DNA from: a candidate division NC10 bacterium CSP1-5
GTDB lineage: Bacteria; Methylomirabilota; Methylomirabilia; Methylomirabilales; CSP1-5
DNA: 64,000 bases
Reading direction: 5' to 3'
Assembly (NCBI GenBank): GCA_001443495.1
Contig: LDXR01000005.1
Coordinates: 87,871 to 151,870 of the forward strand
Positions 8,231 to 17,504 of this stretch are shown here, one piece after another; position 1 is the stretch's first letter, and each line of letters opens with the position of its first letter. A program made the translations under genes and the position numbers. The notes beneath the pieces were generated by a model that was not told the origin of the DNA, made no database searches, and saw nothing but the letters and a program-made list of their open reading frames with translations.

Positions 8231-9358
8231 TTACAGCTCCCGGTAGGTGAGCTTCCGGACCCATCCGGTCTTTTCGGGATGCTCCTTCCCGTCAACCTCC
8301 ACGTAGGCCTTGGGGAGGGCGTTGACGGGCTCGCCGTCCTGCTTGGGGCTCATGATGAGGTCCCGATTCCTGGACCAGACCACCCGGCGTTCATCGAGAT
8401 TCCCAAAGTAGTAGTTGACCCGGGCCGGATCGGGGCCGAAGGTGCCGTCGGCCGTCGTCAGGCGGACGAGCCTTTCGTTGTCTGCATTCACCGGGTAGTC
8501 GCCCGCGTACAAATCGGCCACGGACACGTCGTGGGGAATCCAGCCGATGCCGGGGGCATAGAACTCCGCCCAGCAATGGTAGCTCTGATCCTGGTCCTGG
8601 CCCCGGAGCTCGGGCTTGAGGAAGGAGCCGTACACGATCTGGGTCGGGATCCCCTTGGCCCGGGCCAGAGAGGTCCAGAGGGATTCGAAGTCGGTGCAGT
8701 TGCCGGTGCGGAAGGTCAGGCAATAGCTCGTGCTGCCGACCGGCGACGCCTTTTTGTTCTTGGGGTCCTTCACCCAGTACTCCACGTATTCCAGGGTCCA
8801 GTCGTAGAGCTTGCGGGCCGCCCGGACCGGATTGGTCTCGTTCCCCACGATCTGGTCTGCAAGCTTGCGGATCTGGTCGTCGATCTCGACGTGCTTGTTC
8901 GGTTGCAGATACTTGGCGAAGCGCGCGCGGTCGGCGTCCGTGATCGCCTTTGCCTTGGCCGGGTCCACACTCACCCGGACCTCCGAGCGCTTCACGACGA
9001 AGCTGGTCAGCACCTTGAATTCCTTCTGCTTTGGGTTCTGGGCTTCGAGGTACAGGACCCTGCTCCCTTCGGAATCGCGCTCGATGCGATGGGCATACGG
9101 CGCCTCCACGCGGAAGCTACTCACGTGCTGCGCGGGATCGTTTTCCTGGGGAAGGGCAAACCAGACGCGCACCCTCTTGGCCCCTTCTGGAACATTGACT
9201 GTGAGTTCATTCCGCAACTCAAAGGTCGCCTGTTTGATGCCCGGCGATCCTTCCTTCGCGGCAAAGGCGCCGGGGAAGAGCGAGGCGATTCCAAGGGCGA
9301 GAACCGTCATGATGCTGAAGATCAAGAGGACTCGAGACTGGAAGTTCCGCGCATCCAT
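8231..9358 (-). CDS. Secreted transglutaminase-like protease-fold protein
   Basis: The product of about 375 residues begins with a signal peptide (MDARNFQSRVLLIFSIMTVL, cut near AFAAKEG). An N-terminal beta domain (about residues 35-130) precedes a transglutaminase-like core. The catalytic triad is visible: cysteine in GNCTDFESLW, histidine in YHCWAEFY and aspartate in GWIPHDVS. Bacterial members act as proteases or cross-linkers outside the cytoplasm; the substrate is unknown. The ATG at 9358 has AAGGAGG at ideal spacing, whereas the ATG at 9364 sits too close to it. The gene heads the sulfur-relay group but may be functionally separate. Confidence 0.85.
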   Translation of the reverse strand: MDARNFQSRVLLIFSIMTVLALGIASLFPGAFAAKEGSPGIKQATFELRNELTVNVPEGAKRVRVWFALPQENDPAQHVSSFRVEAPYAHRIERDSEGSRVLYLEAQNPKQKEFKVLTSFVVKRSEVRVSVDPAKAKAITDADRARFAKYLQPNKHVEIDDQIRKLADQIVGNETNPVRAARKLYDWTLEYVEYWVKDPKNKKASPVGSTSYCLTFRTGNCTDFESLWTSLARAKGIPTQIVYGSFLKPELRGQDQDQSYHCWAEFYAPGIGWIPHDVSVADLYAGDYPVNADNERLVRLTTADGTFGPDPARVNYYFGNLDERRVVWSRNRDLIMSPKQDGEPVNALPKAYVEVDGKEHPEKTGWVRKLTYREL

Positions 9359-9649
9359 CGTCATGCCTCCTTGAAATGCAGTGGAACTGGGATGGGGCTG
9401 ACTGAGGCGTCCGAACGGATCGTGGGGAAACGTGGCAATCAGGCTAGATCGGGATGGACTATCAGTCAAATAGGTAATACTGATCTGAAATAGGTTTCGG
9501 ATTCGTGGGACCGATAGATAGCATTAGGCTGCCGACCAGGAAAATTCCCAGGCTTTGGTGGGGGATAGATATAGGAAGGCTGTGCGAAGAGTCCGAGGGA
9601 AGGGAAGTGATCGTCAGAAAGGAGCCACCTGCTCCTCGGTGGGCTCTGC
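9359..9649. other. Intergenic region upstream of transglutaminase gene
   Basis: About 290 bases more AT-rich than the neighbours. On the minus strand TTGACT near 9468-9473 could serve as a -35 element, but the matching -10 is weak. No gene or strong hairpin was recognised. Confidence 0.4.
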
Positions 9650-11023
9650 TCAGCAGTACCATGGTTCGGTGAGGTAGGGAATCGTGGCCCGCGCCCGTGC
9701 CTCGACGGGCGGCGGGAGGGGACGTGGGGAGCCCGCGGCGGCCTGCTCGGCCAGTAACCACACCTGCGCAAAGATCTCGCGCCGACTTTCGCCGCGCGCC
9801 GTCGCCGCCCGGACGAGCGCCTGAATCTCCCCCTGCAACTGGTCCACGCGGGGATCCGAGTGCCGCCACGGATAGACCAGGGCGGTCTCGTCAAACGGCC
9901 CCACGATCTCTTGAACTTCGGCGAGCTCCAGGAGCTTCGAGCCGGCCGGGATCAACAGGCGAATTGCGAGCTGAATAGGGGCAACGTGGTCGATGAGGTC
10001 AAGCTCTGCCAACAGCGAGAGCAGTTCCTGGTAGCCCTCGATCGAGATCCAGTGGGTAAACGCGACGAAGGTCGGATGGAGGGTAAGCCCCGCCTCACGG
10101 CAGAGACGGACGACCCGGAGAAAATCATCGCGGGTATGGCCTTTGTTCAACCGCTCAAGGACGCGGTCATCGATCGACTCCACCGCACTGGTGACAAAGA
10201 GACACCCGGTCTCTTTCAGGGTGGTGAGATGCTCCGCATGTTTCAGGAGATGCTCGATCTTGATGGTCACATCATACGTCAGGTGTGGGTGTTCCGTACG
10301 AAGGGTCCGGACGAGGGCCAGGGCGTGACCGATCCCATTGAAGAAGTCGGGGTCGCCAAAGGTGATATGCTCCGCGCCCGCCGCCACCTGCCGCTTGATG
10401 TCTTCCAGGACCACATCCCGCTGGACGATGCGGAATTGCCCCTGATAGACCGGGACCACCGGGCAGTGGCGGCATAGATGTTTGCAGCCGCGACTGGCCT
10501 CGGTATATCCCACGGTTCGACTCCGCCCATCGCCGACTTCGAGCTGCGCATACTTCGATAGCGCCGCGAGGCCGTTTCGGTCCGGGACCAAGAATCGCTG
10601 CTTGGCCAGCGAGACGACCGGCTCTCTTTGGAAGACCTTCTTTGCACCCGCCGGCGCAGCGCGAAGTCGCTCAATGACGCTCCCGAGCCCCGCTTCGAAC
10701 TCCCCCCCCAGGACCGTGTTCGCCCCGAGCCTGCGTAACAGGGGCTCATTCATCGAGGCATAGAGCCCGTAAAAACAGAGATGCGCATCCGGATTCAGCA
10801 CCTTGACCCGCTCGGCGACCCGCGTGGCGATCCTCGTCGCCGTGTGCATCGGTAGATAGAACGCCACGACCTGGGCGGCGCGAACTGCCTCCTCGTCGAG
10901 AGGCTCCACGGCGAGGTCGAGACAGGTGACGCGGGCACCCGCCTTGCGAAGCCAGGCTGCCGGGGAGGCCAGCCCGAAGGGCTGCCGGCCCAATTCATAC
11001 GTGGAGATCAGTACGACCTGCAC
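9650..11023 (-). CDS. B12-binding-domain radical SAM protein
   Basis: The 457-residue protein has an N-terminal Rossmann-like region (residues 1-140) of the kind that binds cobalamin, without a clear DxHxxG motif. A radical SAM core follows with the CxxxCxxC cluster site C180/C184/C187 (RGCKHLCRHCPVVP). The HITFGDPDFFN strand is typical of the B12-binding radical SAM superfamily. The GTG at 11023 is chosen because it has AGAAGGGG upstream and begins the first beta strand; the frame runs on upstream to 11290 through nfuA without conserved sequence. The reaction is unknown. It follows nfuA, an Fe-S carrier that could supply its cluster. Confidence 0.75.
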   Translation of the reverse strand: MQVVLISTYELGRQPFGLASPAAWLRKAGARVTCLDLAVEPLDEEAVRAAQVVAFYLPMHTATRIATRVAERVKVLNPDAHLCFYGLYASMNEPLLRRLGANTVLGGEFEAGLGSVIERLRAAPAGAKKVFQREPVVSLAKQRFLVPDRNGLAALSKYAQLEVGDGRSRTVGYTEASRGCKHLCRHCPVVPVYQGQFRIVQRDVVLEDIKRQVAAGAEHITFGDPDFFNGIGHALALVRTLRTEHPHLTYDVTIKIEHLLKHAEHLTTLKETGCLFVTSAVESIDDRVLERLNKGHTRDDFLRVVRLCREAGLTLHPTFVAFTHWISIEGYQELLSLLAELDLIDHVAPIQLAIRLLIPAGSKLLELAEVQEIVGPFDETALVYPWRHSDPRVDQLQGEIQALVRAATARGESRREIFAQVWLLAEQAAAGSPRPLPPPVEARARATIPYLTEPWYC

Positions 11024-11124
11024 CAGAGACCCCTTCTGGCCGCCAGCGTCATCGAACGAAAGGAAACCTCTACCCTCGCTCCCCGCCGGGGCGGCGAGCC
11101 GTGTTTCAGGAGTTTTCCTCGACG

Positions 11125-11718
11125 TTACGCGAAGGGAGAGGTGCCGCCCTTGGAGGGCTGGTAAAAGGGATTCTTCCCCGCAGCGTGATCGGTTGTATCG
11201 ATGACCTGGCGGATCTCGGGGACCGCCTCCTTGAGCAAGACCTCGATCCCCTGTTTGAGGGTCACATCGGCCATCCCGCACCCCTGGCAACCCCCGCCGA
11301 GGGCGATGTAGGCGATGTTATCTTTGACATCGAGGAGGGCGACGTGCCCGCCGTGGCTAGCCACCCCTGGATTGATCTGGGTGTCGATCGCATCCTGAAC
11401 AGCCTGCGCCCTGGGGTCCGTCCAGAGGGGGTTCGGATTGTCGACCTTGAACCCGCTTTCGGTGACTCCATCCAAAAAATCGACCGTCGCGCCCTTCAGG
11501 TTGGGGGCGCTCTCGGGATCGACGAGCACATCGAAGCCCCCGGCATTGACCACGGTGTCCTCGGCAGCCCTCTCCCCTGCGCCCACGAACTGCAGTTCGT
11601 ACCGGAAACCGCCGGGGCCGCGCCCCCTGATCGCCACGCGTAGCGCCAGATCCTTCTGCTCCTCACCTTCGAGGAGCGCCAGGACCTTCTTCTTGGCCGC
11701 ATCGGTAATCGTCAGCAT
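11125..11718 (-). CDS. nfuA: Fe-S cluster carrier NfuA
   Basis: The 197-residue protein joins an A-type (IscA/HesB-like) N-terminal domain lacking the usual cysteines (residues 1-95) to a NifU C-terminal-type domain (about 105-185). The latter carries the cluster-binding CxxC, C144 and C147, in GGGCQGCGMADVTLKQG. That is the NfuA architecture, which delivers 4Fe-4S clusters to client enzymes. The ATG has AAGGAGGAGGC upstream. The adjacent radical SAM gene and the Fe-S-rich oxidoreductases further upstream are plausible clients. Confidence 0.9.
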   Translation of the reverse strand: MLTITDAAKKKVLALLEGEEQKDLALRVAIRGRGPGGFRYELQFVGAGERAAEDTVVNAGGFDVLVDPESAPNLKGATVDFLDGVTESGFKVDNPNPLWTDPRAQAVQDAIDTQINPGVASHGGHVALLDVKDNIAYIALGGGCQGCGMADVTLKQGIEVLLKEAVPEIRQVIDTTDHAAGKNPFYQPSKGGTSPFA

Positions 11719-11769
11719 TGCCTCCTCCTTACAGGGTCGAGCCCCCTGCCCGATTGCTCACAGTACGGA

Positions 11770-11785
11770 ATATTATTATATGGAA
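11770..11785 (-). promoter_or_regulatory. Possible -10 region upstream of nfuA
   Basis: A very AT-rich island reads TATAATAATATT on the minus strand, about 55 bases before the nfuA start, in an otherwise GC-rich background. No good -35 is seen at standard spacing, so this is tentative. Confidence 0.35.
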
Positions 11786-11833
11786 CACGCCTTGAACCAG
11801 CTAATTCATCCTACCCGTAGTTGCCCGCGCTTG

Positions 11834-13099
11834 TCAACTCGAAGCTTCCCCGCGGGTCTTGCAGGGCGGGGTGATAATGAATTCCAGCCGCCGATGCGCT
11901 TCACGGAGTGCGGCCTCGACGCGGTCGGGGGTTTCGCCCCGGGCGAAGATGAATCCCAGGTAGCGCGATCCCTCTGGCAGAGGGATGACCTCGGTGCCCA
12001 CCGGGATCGTCAGTCGAATCTCTTCAATCCCTTCAACCCTTTGAGCCTCTGGGTGGCCCCGCACCTCTTTCAGGATCCCGGCCTGCGGGATCGGGATCAT
12101 CATCACCCCGGCAGCCTGCCTCTCGCGGATGATGGAGTCCACCTCGAGCCCCATCGCGTGCCGAAGGATCAGCTCCTCAAGAGATATGCCATCGCCAAAG
12201 CGCAGCGCGCGCGAGCACAGCCCCCCGATGGAGCGGGGGGCGATCTCGAGGATCCACGGCCCCTGATCGTTGACCCGAAGCTCCGCATGGATGGGCCCAT
12301 GCTCAAGACCCAGGGCGGCCACGGCCTGCGCCGTGCAGGTGACGATCGATTGCTGCACCGAATCCGGCAGCCGCGATGGGGTGACGTAGATCGTCTCCTC
12401 GAAAAACGGGCCCTCCAGGGGATCCGGCTTGTCGAAGATGGCCAGTACCCTGAGCTTGCCCTTTGAGAGGAGTCCCTCGACGGCGACCTCCACACCCGGG
12501 ATGTAGGTCTCGACCAAGACCTGCCGCGCGAGGGGGCCGCCCTGGGCCGCGACCTCCGGCCGACGCAGGATGGCGTCCAGTCGGTGAAAGGCCGCAGCAA
12601 ACTCAACCGGATCGTTGGCGCGGATGACGCCACGGCTCGCCGCGAGGAACAGGGGCTTGACGACGCAGGGAAAGCTCACCCGGCGGGCCACGTCCCGTGG
12701 ATCGTCATCGATGGAAAAGACCGCGAAGCGCGGCGAGGGGGCGCCGGCCGCCGCCAGGACATCGCGCATACGGTGCTTACTGCGGGCGGCGGCGACCGCA
12801 TCGACAGAGTTGTGCGGCAATTCCAATGCCGCGGCCGCCATGGCCCCCAGGATTGCGCCGTCGTCATCGGCCGAAACGACGGCCCGGATCGGATATCGCC
12901 TGGAGAATTCGACGATGGCGCGCGAGGCCTCCTCCGGTGCCAGAAAATCGAGGGTCAGGTGGCCACCCGGATTCGCGACCGCCAGCACCTGGTCGCGGTC
13001 GGATCCCACCACGACTGGGACGGCAAGCCGCCGGGCTGCCTCCAGAAAGGCGCTCGCCCGGTACGTCGTGGTGGTCATCAGTAGCAGCAGACGATCCAT
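11834..13099 (-). CDS. ATP-grasp domain carboxylate-amine ligase-like protein
   Basis: The 421-residue protein has the three-part ATP-grasp layout. It has a Rossmann-like start (MDRLLLLMTTTTYRASAFLEAA), a central lysine strand (SFPCVVKPLFLAASRGVI) and a metal-binding C-terminal region with HAELRVNDQGPWILEIAPRS, where the acidic residues bind Mg-ATP. Such enzymes join a carboxylate to an amine or thiol through an acyl phosphate. The C-terminal region around ARGETPDRVEAALREAHRRL is common to biotin-carboxylase-like ligases. The substrate cannot be told. The ATG at 13099 is preferred over an upstream in-frame start at 13165. Confidence 0.8.
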   Translation of the reverse strand: MDRLLLLMTTTTYRASAFLEAARRLAVPVVVGSDRDQVLAVANPGGHLTLDFLAPEEASRAIVEFSRRYPIRAVVSADDDGAILGAMAAAALELPHNSVDAVAAARSKHRMRDVLAAAGAPSPRFAVFSIDDDPRDVARRVSFPCVVKPLFLAASRGVIRANDPVEFAAAFHRLDAILRRPEVAAQGGPLARQVLVETYIPGVEVAVEGLLSKGKLRVLAIFDKPDPLEGPFFEETIYVTPSRLPDSVQQSIVTCTAQAVAALGLEHGPIHAELRVNDQGPWILEIAPRSIGGLCSRALRFGDGISLEELILRHAMGLEVDSIIRERQAAGVMMIPIPQAGILKEVRGHPEAQRVEGIEEIRLTIPVGTEVIPLPEGSRYLGFIFARGETPDRVEAALREAHRRLEFIITPPCKTRGEASS

Positions 13100-13189
13100 C
13101 TGTCTCACAACGGGTGGAACCAACCGGAGGAAGCCTCGGGTGGGTGACTGCCCTGGGGAAAGCACATCCGGCTGACCGATGCCTGCGGA

Positions 13190-14986
13190 TCAGATATTCT
13201 TCAACTCATTGAGCAGTTTCACCACAGAGTCCCGGGCGTCCCCGAAAAGCATCATGCATTTCGGGTTGTAATAGAGTTCATTATCCACCCCGGCAAAGCC
13301 TGGACGCATGCTGCGCTTCAACACGATAATCGCCTTGGCGCGCTCGACCTCCAGGATCGGCATCCCGTAAAGCGGGCTCGACTTGTTGTTCTTGGCCGCC
13401 GGGTTCGTCACGTCGTTTGCCCCGACGACCAGGGCGATGTCCGCCTCGGCGAAGTAGGGATTGATCTCGTCCATCTCGAACAACTGGTCGTAGGGAACGT
13501 TGGCTTCGGCGAGGAGGACGTTCATGTGCCCGGGCATGCGGCCGGCCACCGGGTGAATGGCATATCTGACATTGACGCCGCGCTTCCCCAGCGCGTTCGC
13601 CAGCTCACTGACCCCGTGCTGGGCCTGGGCGACCGCCATGCCGTAGCCCGGGACGATGACAACCGAACGGGCACCATCGAACAGAAGGGCCGCCTCGTTA
13701 GGCACGATGCTCCGGACCGTTCCCCTGTCGTCCGCCCCCGACCTAGCCGCCTCTGGCTCGATCTTGCCGAACGCGCCGAACAGGACATTCATCGCCGAGC
13801 GGTTCATCGCCCTGCACATGAGGATGGAAAGAAGGAAGCCAGAGGTCCCGTCGAGCGACCCGGTGATGATCTGGATCTTGTTCATGAGCACAAAGCCCAT
13901 CGCCGCATCGGCGAGGCCGGCGTAGGAGTTCAACAGGGATATGACCACCGGCATGTCCGCTGCCCCGATGGGAATCACCAGGAGGAAGCCGAACAAGAGC
14001 GCCAGGCCGGTCATGAGGTAGAAGAGCGAGCTGGCCGTCGGCACGGCGATCAAGTAGACGAAGCTCCCCACGATAACCGCCAGCAGGGTGATATTGGACG
14101 TGTTCTGCCCCTTGTAGGTGATGGGGGCTCCCCGGAGGAGTTCCTGGAGCTTGGCGGCCGCCATGAGGCTTCCCGTAAACGTCAGGCCGCCAATAACCAC
14201 CTCGAAGCCGATGGCCGTCATCAGCACCCGGTCATGGACCAGTTCGGCGCCATGCCGGACGTATTCGGAAATCCCTATCAGGGTTGCCGCTAACGCCCCG
14301 AGAGAGTGGGAAAGGGCCGTCCGCTGTGGCACGGCCGTCATAGGGATCCACCACCCCATACTCCCCCCGGCGATGGTGCCAATGATGAGACCCGCGACGA
14401 TCCACCGGTAGTCGACGATGTCGTGGTGAAAGAGGGTTCCGATGACGGCCATGAGCATCCCGAATTCGGCGAGGAACATCCCCTTCCGGGCATACTTGGG
14501 CGCGCTGAGCCCTTTCAGGCCCAGGATGAACAGAACGGCCGACACAATGTAGAAAAAGCCGAGCGCATTCGTGGGATCGACGCCACGCAAGAATCCCTGT
14601 AGCTCCTCAAGCCAAACAATGCTCGCCAGGAGGCCGGCCACAAGGATGACGAGAACCACGCGCCTTCTCAGCCGGGTCCGGACCTCCCGCTCCCCCCTGC
14701 CGTCCTCTCCCTTCTTGAACATCTTCAGCATGCGGTCGGTAATGAGAAACCCGCCGACCACGTTCGTCGACGAACATGCGACCGCGATGAATCCGAGAAA
14801 CGTGCTCAACATCCCGAAATCCGCGCCCGCGACCACTAACGAACCGACCAGCGAGATCCCCGACATCGCGTTGGTGGCGGACATGAGGGGGGTGTGAAGG
14901 AGAGGGGGCACGCGGGAGATCACGTGATAGCCGAGAAAGCCCGCGAGAATGAATATGTAGAGCCCAATCTCGAGCTCTGTCGTCAT
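13190..14986 (-). CDS. pntB: NAD(P) transhydrogenase, membrane alpha-2 segment fused to beta subunit
   Basis: At 598 residues this is longer than a normal PntB (about 460). The first 95 or so residues (FLGYHVISRVPPLLHTPLMS, SATNAMSGISLVGSLVVAGA) are the membrane segment usually found in PntA or as a separate PntA2. A long multi-helix beta membrane domain follows. The NADP-binding domain III then appears, with VVIVPGYGMAVAQAQH, VRYAIHPVAGRMPGHMNVLL and LVVGANDVTNP. The complex uses the proton gradient to drive hydride transfer from NADH to NADP. The partner pntA lies 19 bases upstream. It may supply NADPH from the oxidative operon upstream. Confidence 0.93.
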   Translation of the reverse strand: MTTELEIGLYIFILAGFLGYHVISRVPPLLHTPLMSATNAMSGISLVGSLVVAGADFGMLSTFLGFIAVACSSTNVVGGFLITDRMLKMFKKGEDGRGEREVRTRLRRRVVLVILVAGLLASIVWLEELQGFLRGVDPTNALGFFYIVSAVLFILGLKGLSAPKYARKGMFLAEFGMLMAVIGTLFHHDIVDYRWIVAGLIIGTIAGGSMGWWIPMTAVPQRTALSHSLGALAATLIGISEYVRHGAELVHDRVLMTAIGFEVVIGGLTFTGSLMAAAKLQELLRGAPITYKGQNTSNITLLAVIVGSFVYLIAVPTASSLFYLMTGLALLFGFLLVIPIGAADMPVVISLLNSYAGLADAAMGFVLMNKIQIITGSLDGTSGFLLSILMCRAMNRSAMNVLFGAFGKIEPEAARSGADDRGTVRSIVPNEAALLFDGARSVVIVPGYGMAVAQAQHGVSELANALGKRGVNVRYAIHPVAGRMPGHMNVLLAEANVPYDQLFEMDEINPYFAEADIALVVGANDVTNPAAKNNKSSPLYGMPILEVERAKAIIVLKRSMRPGFAGVDNELYYNPKCMMLFGDARDSVVKLLNELKNI

Positions 14987-15005
14987 GGTCCTCGTTGAGG
15001 AGCGG

Positions 15006-16145
15006 TCAGGAGACCTTGGCTCCCACCGAGAGCCTGGCCTTCACCGCCGCATGGAGGATCTCTCCCTGATGCACGACCAAGGGGCCACGCGTCAGCTCGT
15101 CGTTCAGGTCCAGATGCACTCTCCCGTCCTGGAGCAGATGCATGAGGAAATTCGTGACGGTCCTGGCGTACATCTGACTGGCGTGGAGCGGCACCGTGCT
15201 AGGGAGGTTCGTGGGGCCGATGACAACGACGCCGTGCCTGATGACCTCCTGGCCCGGCTCGGTGAGAGCGCAGTTTCCCCCCTGCTCGGCGGCGAGATCC
15301 ACAATGACGGACCCCGCTCGCATGCCCTGGACCATCTCCTCGGTGATCAGGACCGGGGCCCGCCGGCCCGGGACCAGGGCCGTCGTGATGACGACGTCCG
15401 CACCCGTCACGTATCGAGACATCATCTGCCGTTGCTGCGTGTAGAACTCCTCTGACTGGGCCCTGGCGTACCCGGTCTTGTCCTCCGCATCCTTCGTTTC
15501 AAGGTCAACCTCGACGAACCTCGCACCGAGACTCTCCACCTGTTCCCTCACGGTGGGTCGCGTGTCGTATGCCTCCACGACCGCGCCGAGCCGCTTCGCG
15601 GTGCCGATGGCCTGCAGCCCCGCCACGCCGGCGCCGATGATGAGGACGCGCGCCGGGGTTATCGTGCCCGCGGCGGTCATGAGGAGAGGGAAGAGCTTCG
15701 GCAGGCGGCTCGCGGCAAGCAGAACCGCCTTGTAGCCCGAGATGGTGCTCATGGCGCTCAAGGCATCCATCGGCTGGGCGCGCGTGATGCGCGGCATGAG
15801 CTCCATCGAGAAGGCCGTCACCCTTCGCGCGGCGAGGGTCCTGATCTCGGCGGTGCTGGTGTACGGTTGGAGGAAGCCGATCAGGGTCGAGCCTTCCTTC
15901 ATTCTTCCGATTTCATCGGCTGTTGGCGGCTGTACCTTGAGGAGGATGTCGGCCCTCTGGAATATCTCTGGCTCGAGGCGCGCGCCCCTTTCGAGGTAGG
16001 AGCGGTCCGAAAAGCCGGCCGCCGCGCCCGCGCCCGACTGCACGAGAACCTCCAGACCCGCCTTCGTGAGCTTCGGAACAAGCTCGGGGACCAGCGCGAC
16101 GCGCCGCTCGCCGGGGAACTTCTCTGTCGGAACACCGACGATCAT
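15006..16145 (-). CDS. pntA: NAD(P) transhydrogenase alpha subunit, soluble domain I
   Basis: The 379-residue protein is the NAD(H)-binding part of transhydrogenase, related to alanine dehydrogenase. It starts IVGVPTEKFPGERRVALVPE. The middle holds the Rossmann motif VLIIGAGVAGLQAIGTAKRLGA near residues 165-186, and the mobile-loop region FYTQQRQMMSRYV lies near residue 240. It ends before the membrane helices, which are instead fused to the downstream beta subunit. The ATG at 16145 is chosen; an upstream in-frame start at 16190 would add an unconserved leader. Confidence 0.93.
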   Translation of the reverse strand: MIVGVPTEKFPGERRVALVPELVPKLTKAGLEVLVQSGAGAAAGFSDRSYLERGARLEPEIFQRADILLKVQPPTADEIGRMKEGSTLIGFLQPYTSTAEIRTLAARRVTAFSMELMPRITRAQPMDALSAMSTISGYKAVLLAASRLPKLFPLLMTAAGTITPARVLIIGAGVAGLQAIGTAKRLGAVVEAYDTRPTVREQVESLGARFVEVDLETKDAEDKTGYARAQSEEFYTQQRQMMSRYVTGADVVITTALVPGRRAPVLITEEMVQGMRAGSVIVDLAAEQGGNCALTEPGQEVIRHGVVVIGPTNLPSTVPLHASQMYARTVTNFLMHLLQDGRVHLDLNDELTRGPLVVHQGEILHAAVKARLSVGAKVS

Positions 16146-16281
16146 GAGATCCTTGTGGGTGTGTGGTTGGCGCCACCGGGACGCCGGCATCCCGGAGCGG
16201 TCGTGTGCACCCTAACATTTCACATCGGTCGGAGCAAGAACGGCCCGTCCGGAGCACTCGCTGCTCACACCGGCGGTCAGG

Positions 16282-17478
16282 CTACGCGATAGCGCCAGCG
16301 GCGCGCAGCTTGCCGATTTGGGCCTGATCGATGCCGAGCCAGTGCAGGATCTCCTCGGTGTGTTGCCCCAGCAGAGGAGCCGGGCGGCGGATCCGACCCG
16401 GCGAGCGAGAGAGCTTCACGGGGATGCCGATATTCTTGATTGTGCCGGCTACGGGATGGTCCAGCTCCACGAGCATCTCACGAGCCCGCACGTGGGGGTC
16501 CTCGTACACCTGGGCCATATTATAGATCGGGCCGGCAGGCACGCCGGCCTCCTTCAAGAGGGCGAGCCATGCTGCCGTCGTCCGCTGTCGAAAGACCGGC
16601 TGCAGGGTCGCGGCGAGTTGCCGACAGTGGCGGACACGGTCGGCACTGCTCACAAAGCGAGGGTCCTCGGCGAGATCCTGCCGCCCGAGGACTTTGCACA
16701 GCCTTTCCCAGGTGGACTGATTCGCCGCGCCGACACTGAGCGCCCCGTCCTGGGTGTCGAAAACCTGATAGGGTGCGTTCAGTCTGTGGGCGGATCCCAT
16801 AGGAAGCGGAATCTCGCCGGTGGCGAAGTAGATGGACGACTCCCAAAAGGTGTAGGCCACGGCCCCCTCTAGGAGGGAGGTATCGACGTACTGTCCCTCC
16901 CCCGTCTTCAAGCGGTGGATATAGGCCGACAGGATCCCATAGGCGGCATACATCCCCGCATTGAGATCGGAGATGGGTACCCCCACCTTCGTGGGCAGAT
17001 CTCCGGGGTGTCCGGTCACGCTGATCAGCCCGCTCATCCCCTGGGCGACGAGATCGAAGCCCCCCAGGCTCCGGTACGGGCCGGTCTGGCCGAAGCCGGA
17101 GATGGAACAATAGATGATGGTGGGATTGATCCCCTGGATCGCCTCGTAGTGGAGCCCGAGGCTTTCCATCGTGCCCGGGCGGAAGTTTTCCACCAGGATC
17201 TCACTCCGCCTGGCGAGGCGGCGAAAGACGTCGCGCCCCTCTTCCGATTTGAGATTGAGGGTGACGCTCCGCTTGTTCCGATTGATGGCCAGGAAGGCGG
17301 CGGACTCTTCGGCAATGAAGGGGGGGCCGAAGGACCGGGAATCGTCCCCTCCCTGGAGTTTCTCGACCTTGATGACATCCGCCCCCATGTCGGCGAGGAG
17401 GAGCGTGCAGAAGGGCCCCGCCATCACCTGGGTCGCATCGAGAACCACGACGCCTTCCAGCGGCATGCGTGCCGTCAT
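16282..17478 (-). CDS. Class III (CaiB/BaiF) CoA-transferase
   Basis: The 398-residue protein is a family III CoA-transferase, which moves CoA between carboxylic acids. It shows LEGVVVLDATQVMAGPFCTLLLADMGADVIKVE at the start (split here as LEGVVVLDATQ and LADMGADVIKVE), ENFRPGTMESLGL and GQTGPYRSLGGFDLVAQGMS. The residue aligned with the catalytic aspartate appears to be glutamate (VDTSLLEGAV, about residue 180), as in some subgroups. It ends a run with an enoyl-CoA hydratase relative, a 2-oxoacid oxidoreductase and a TRAP importer. Activation of the imported acid or of a pathway intermediate is inferred; donor and acceptor are unknown. Confidence 0.9.
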   Translation of the reverse strand: MTARMPLEGVVVLDATQVMAGPFCTLLLADMGADVIKVEKLQGGDDSRSFGPPFIAEESAAFLAINRNKRSVTLNLKSEEGRDVFRRLARRSEILVENFRPGTMESLGLHYEAIQGINPTIIYCSISGFGQTGPYRSLGGFDLVAQGMSGLISVTGHPGDLPTKVGVPISDLNAGMYAAYGILSAYIHRLKTGEGQYVDTSLLEGAVAYTFWESSIYFATGEIPLPMGSAHRLNAPYQVFDTQDGALSVGAANQSTWERLCKVLGRQDLAEDPRFVSSADRVRHCRQLAATLQPVFRQRTTAAWLALLKEAGVPAGPIYNMAQVYEDPHVRAREMLVELDHPVAGTIKNIGIPVKLSRSPGRIRRPAPLLGQHTEEILHWLGIDQAQIGKLRAAGAIA

Positions 17479-17504
17479 CGGCCTTCCCTCCCGCTCCGGG
17501 CAGC

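Noticed and set aside
8279-9493. 404-codon plus-strand open frame
   Set aside because: It is antisense to the transglutaminase gene, which has an intact catalytic triad and signal peptide.
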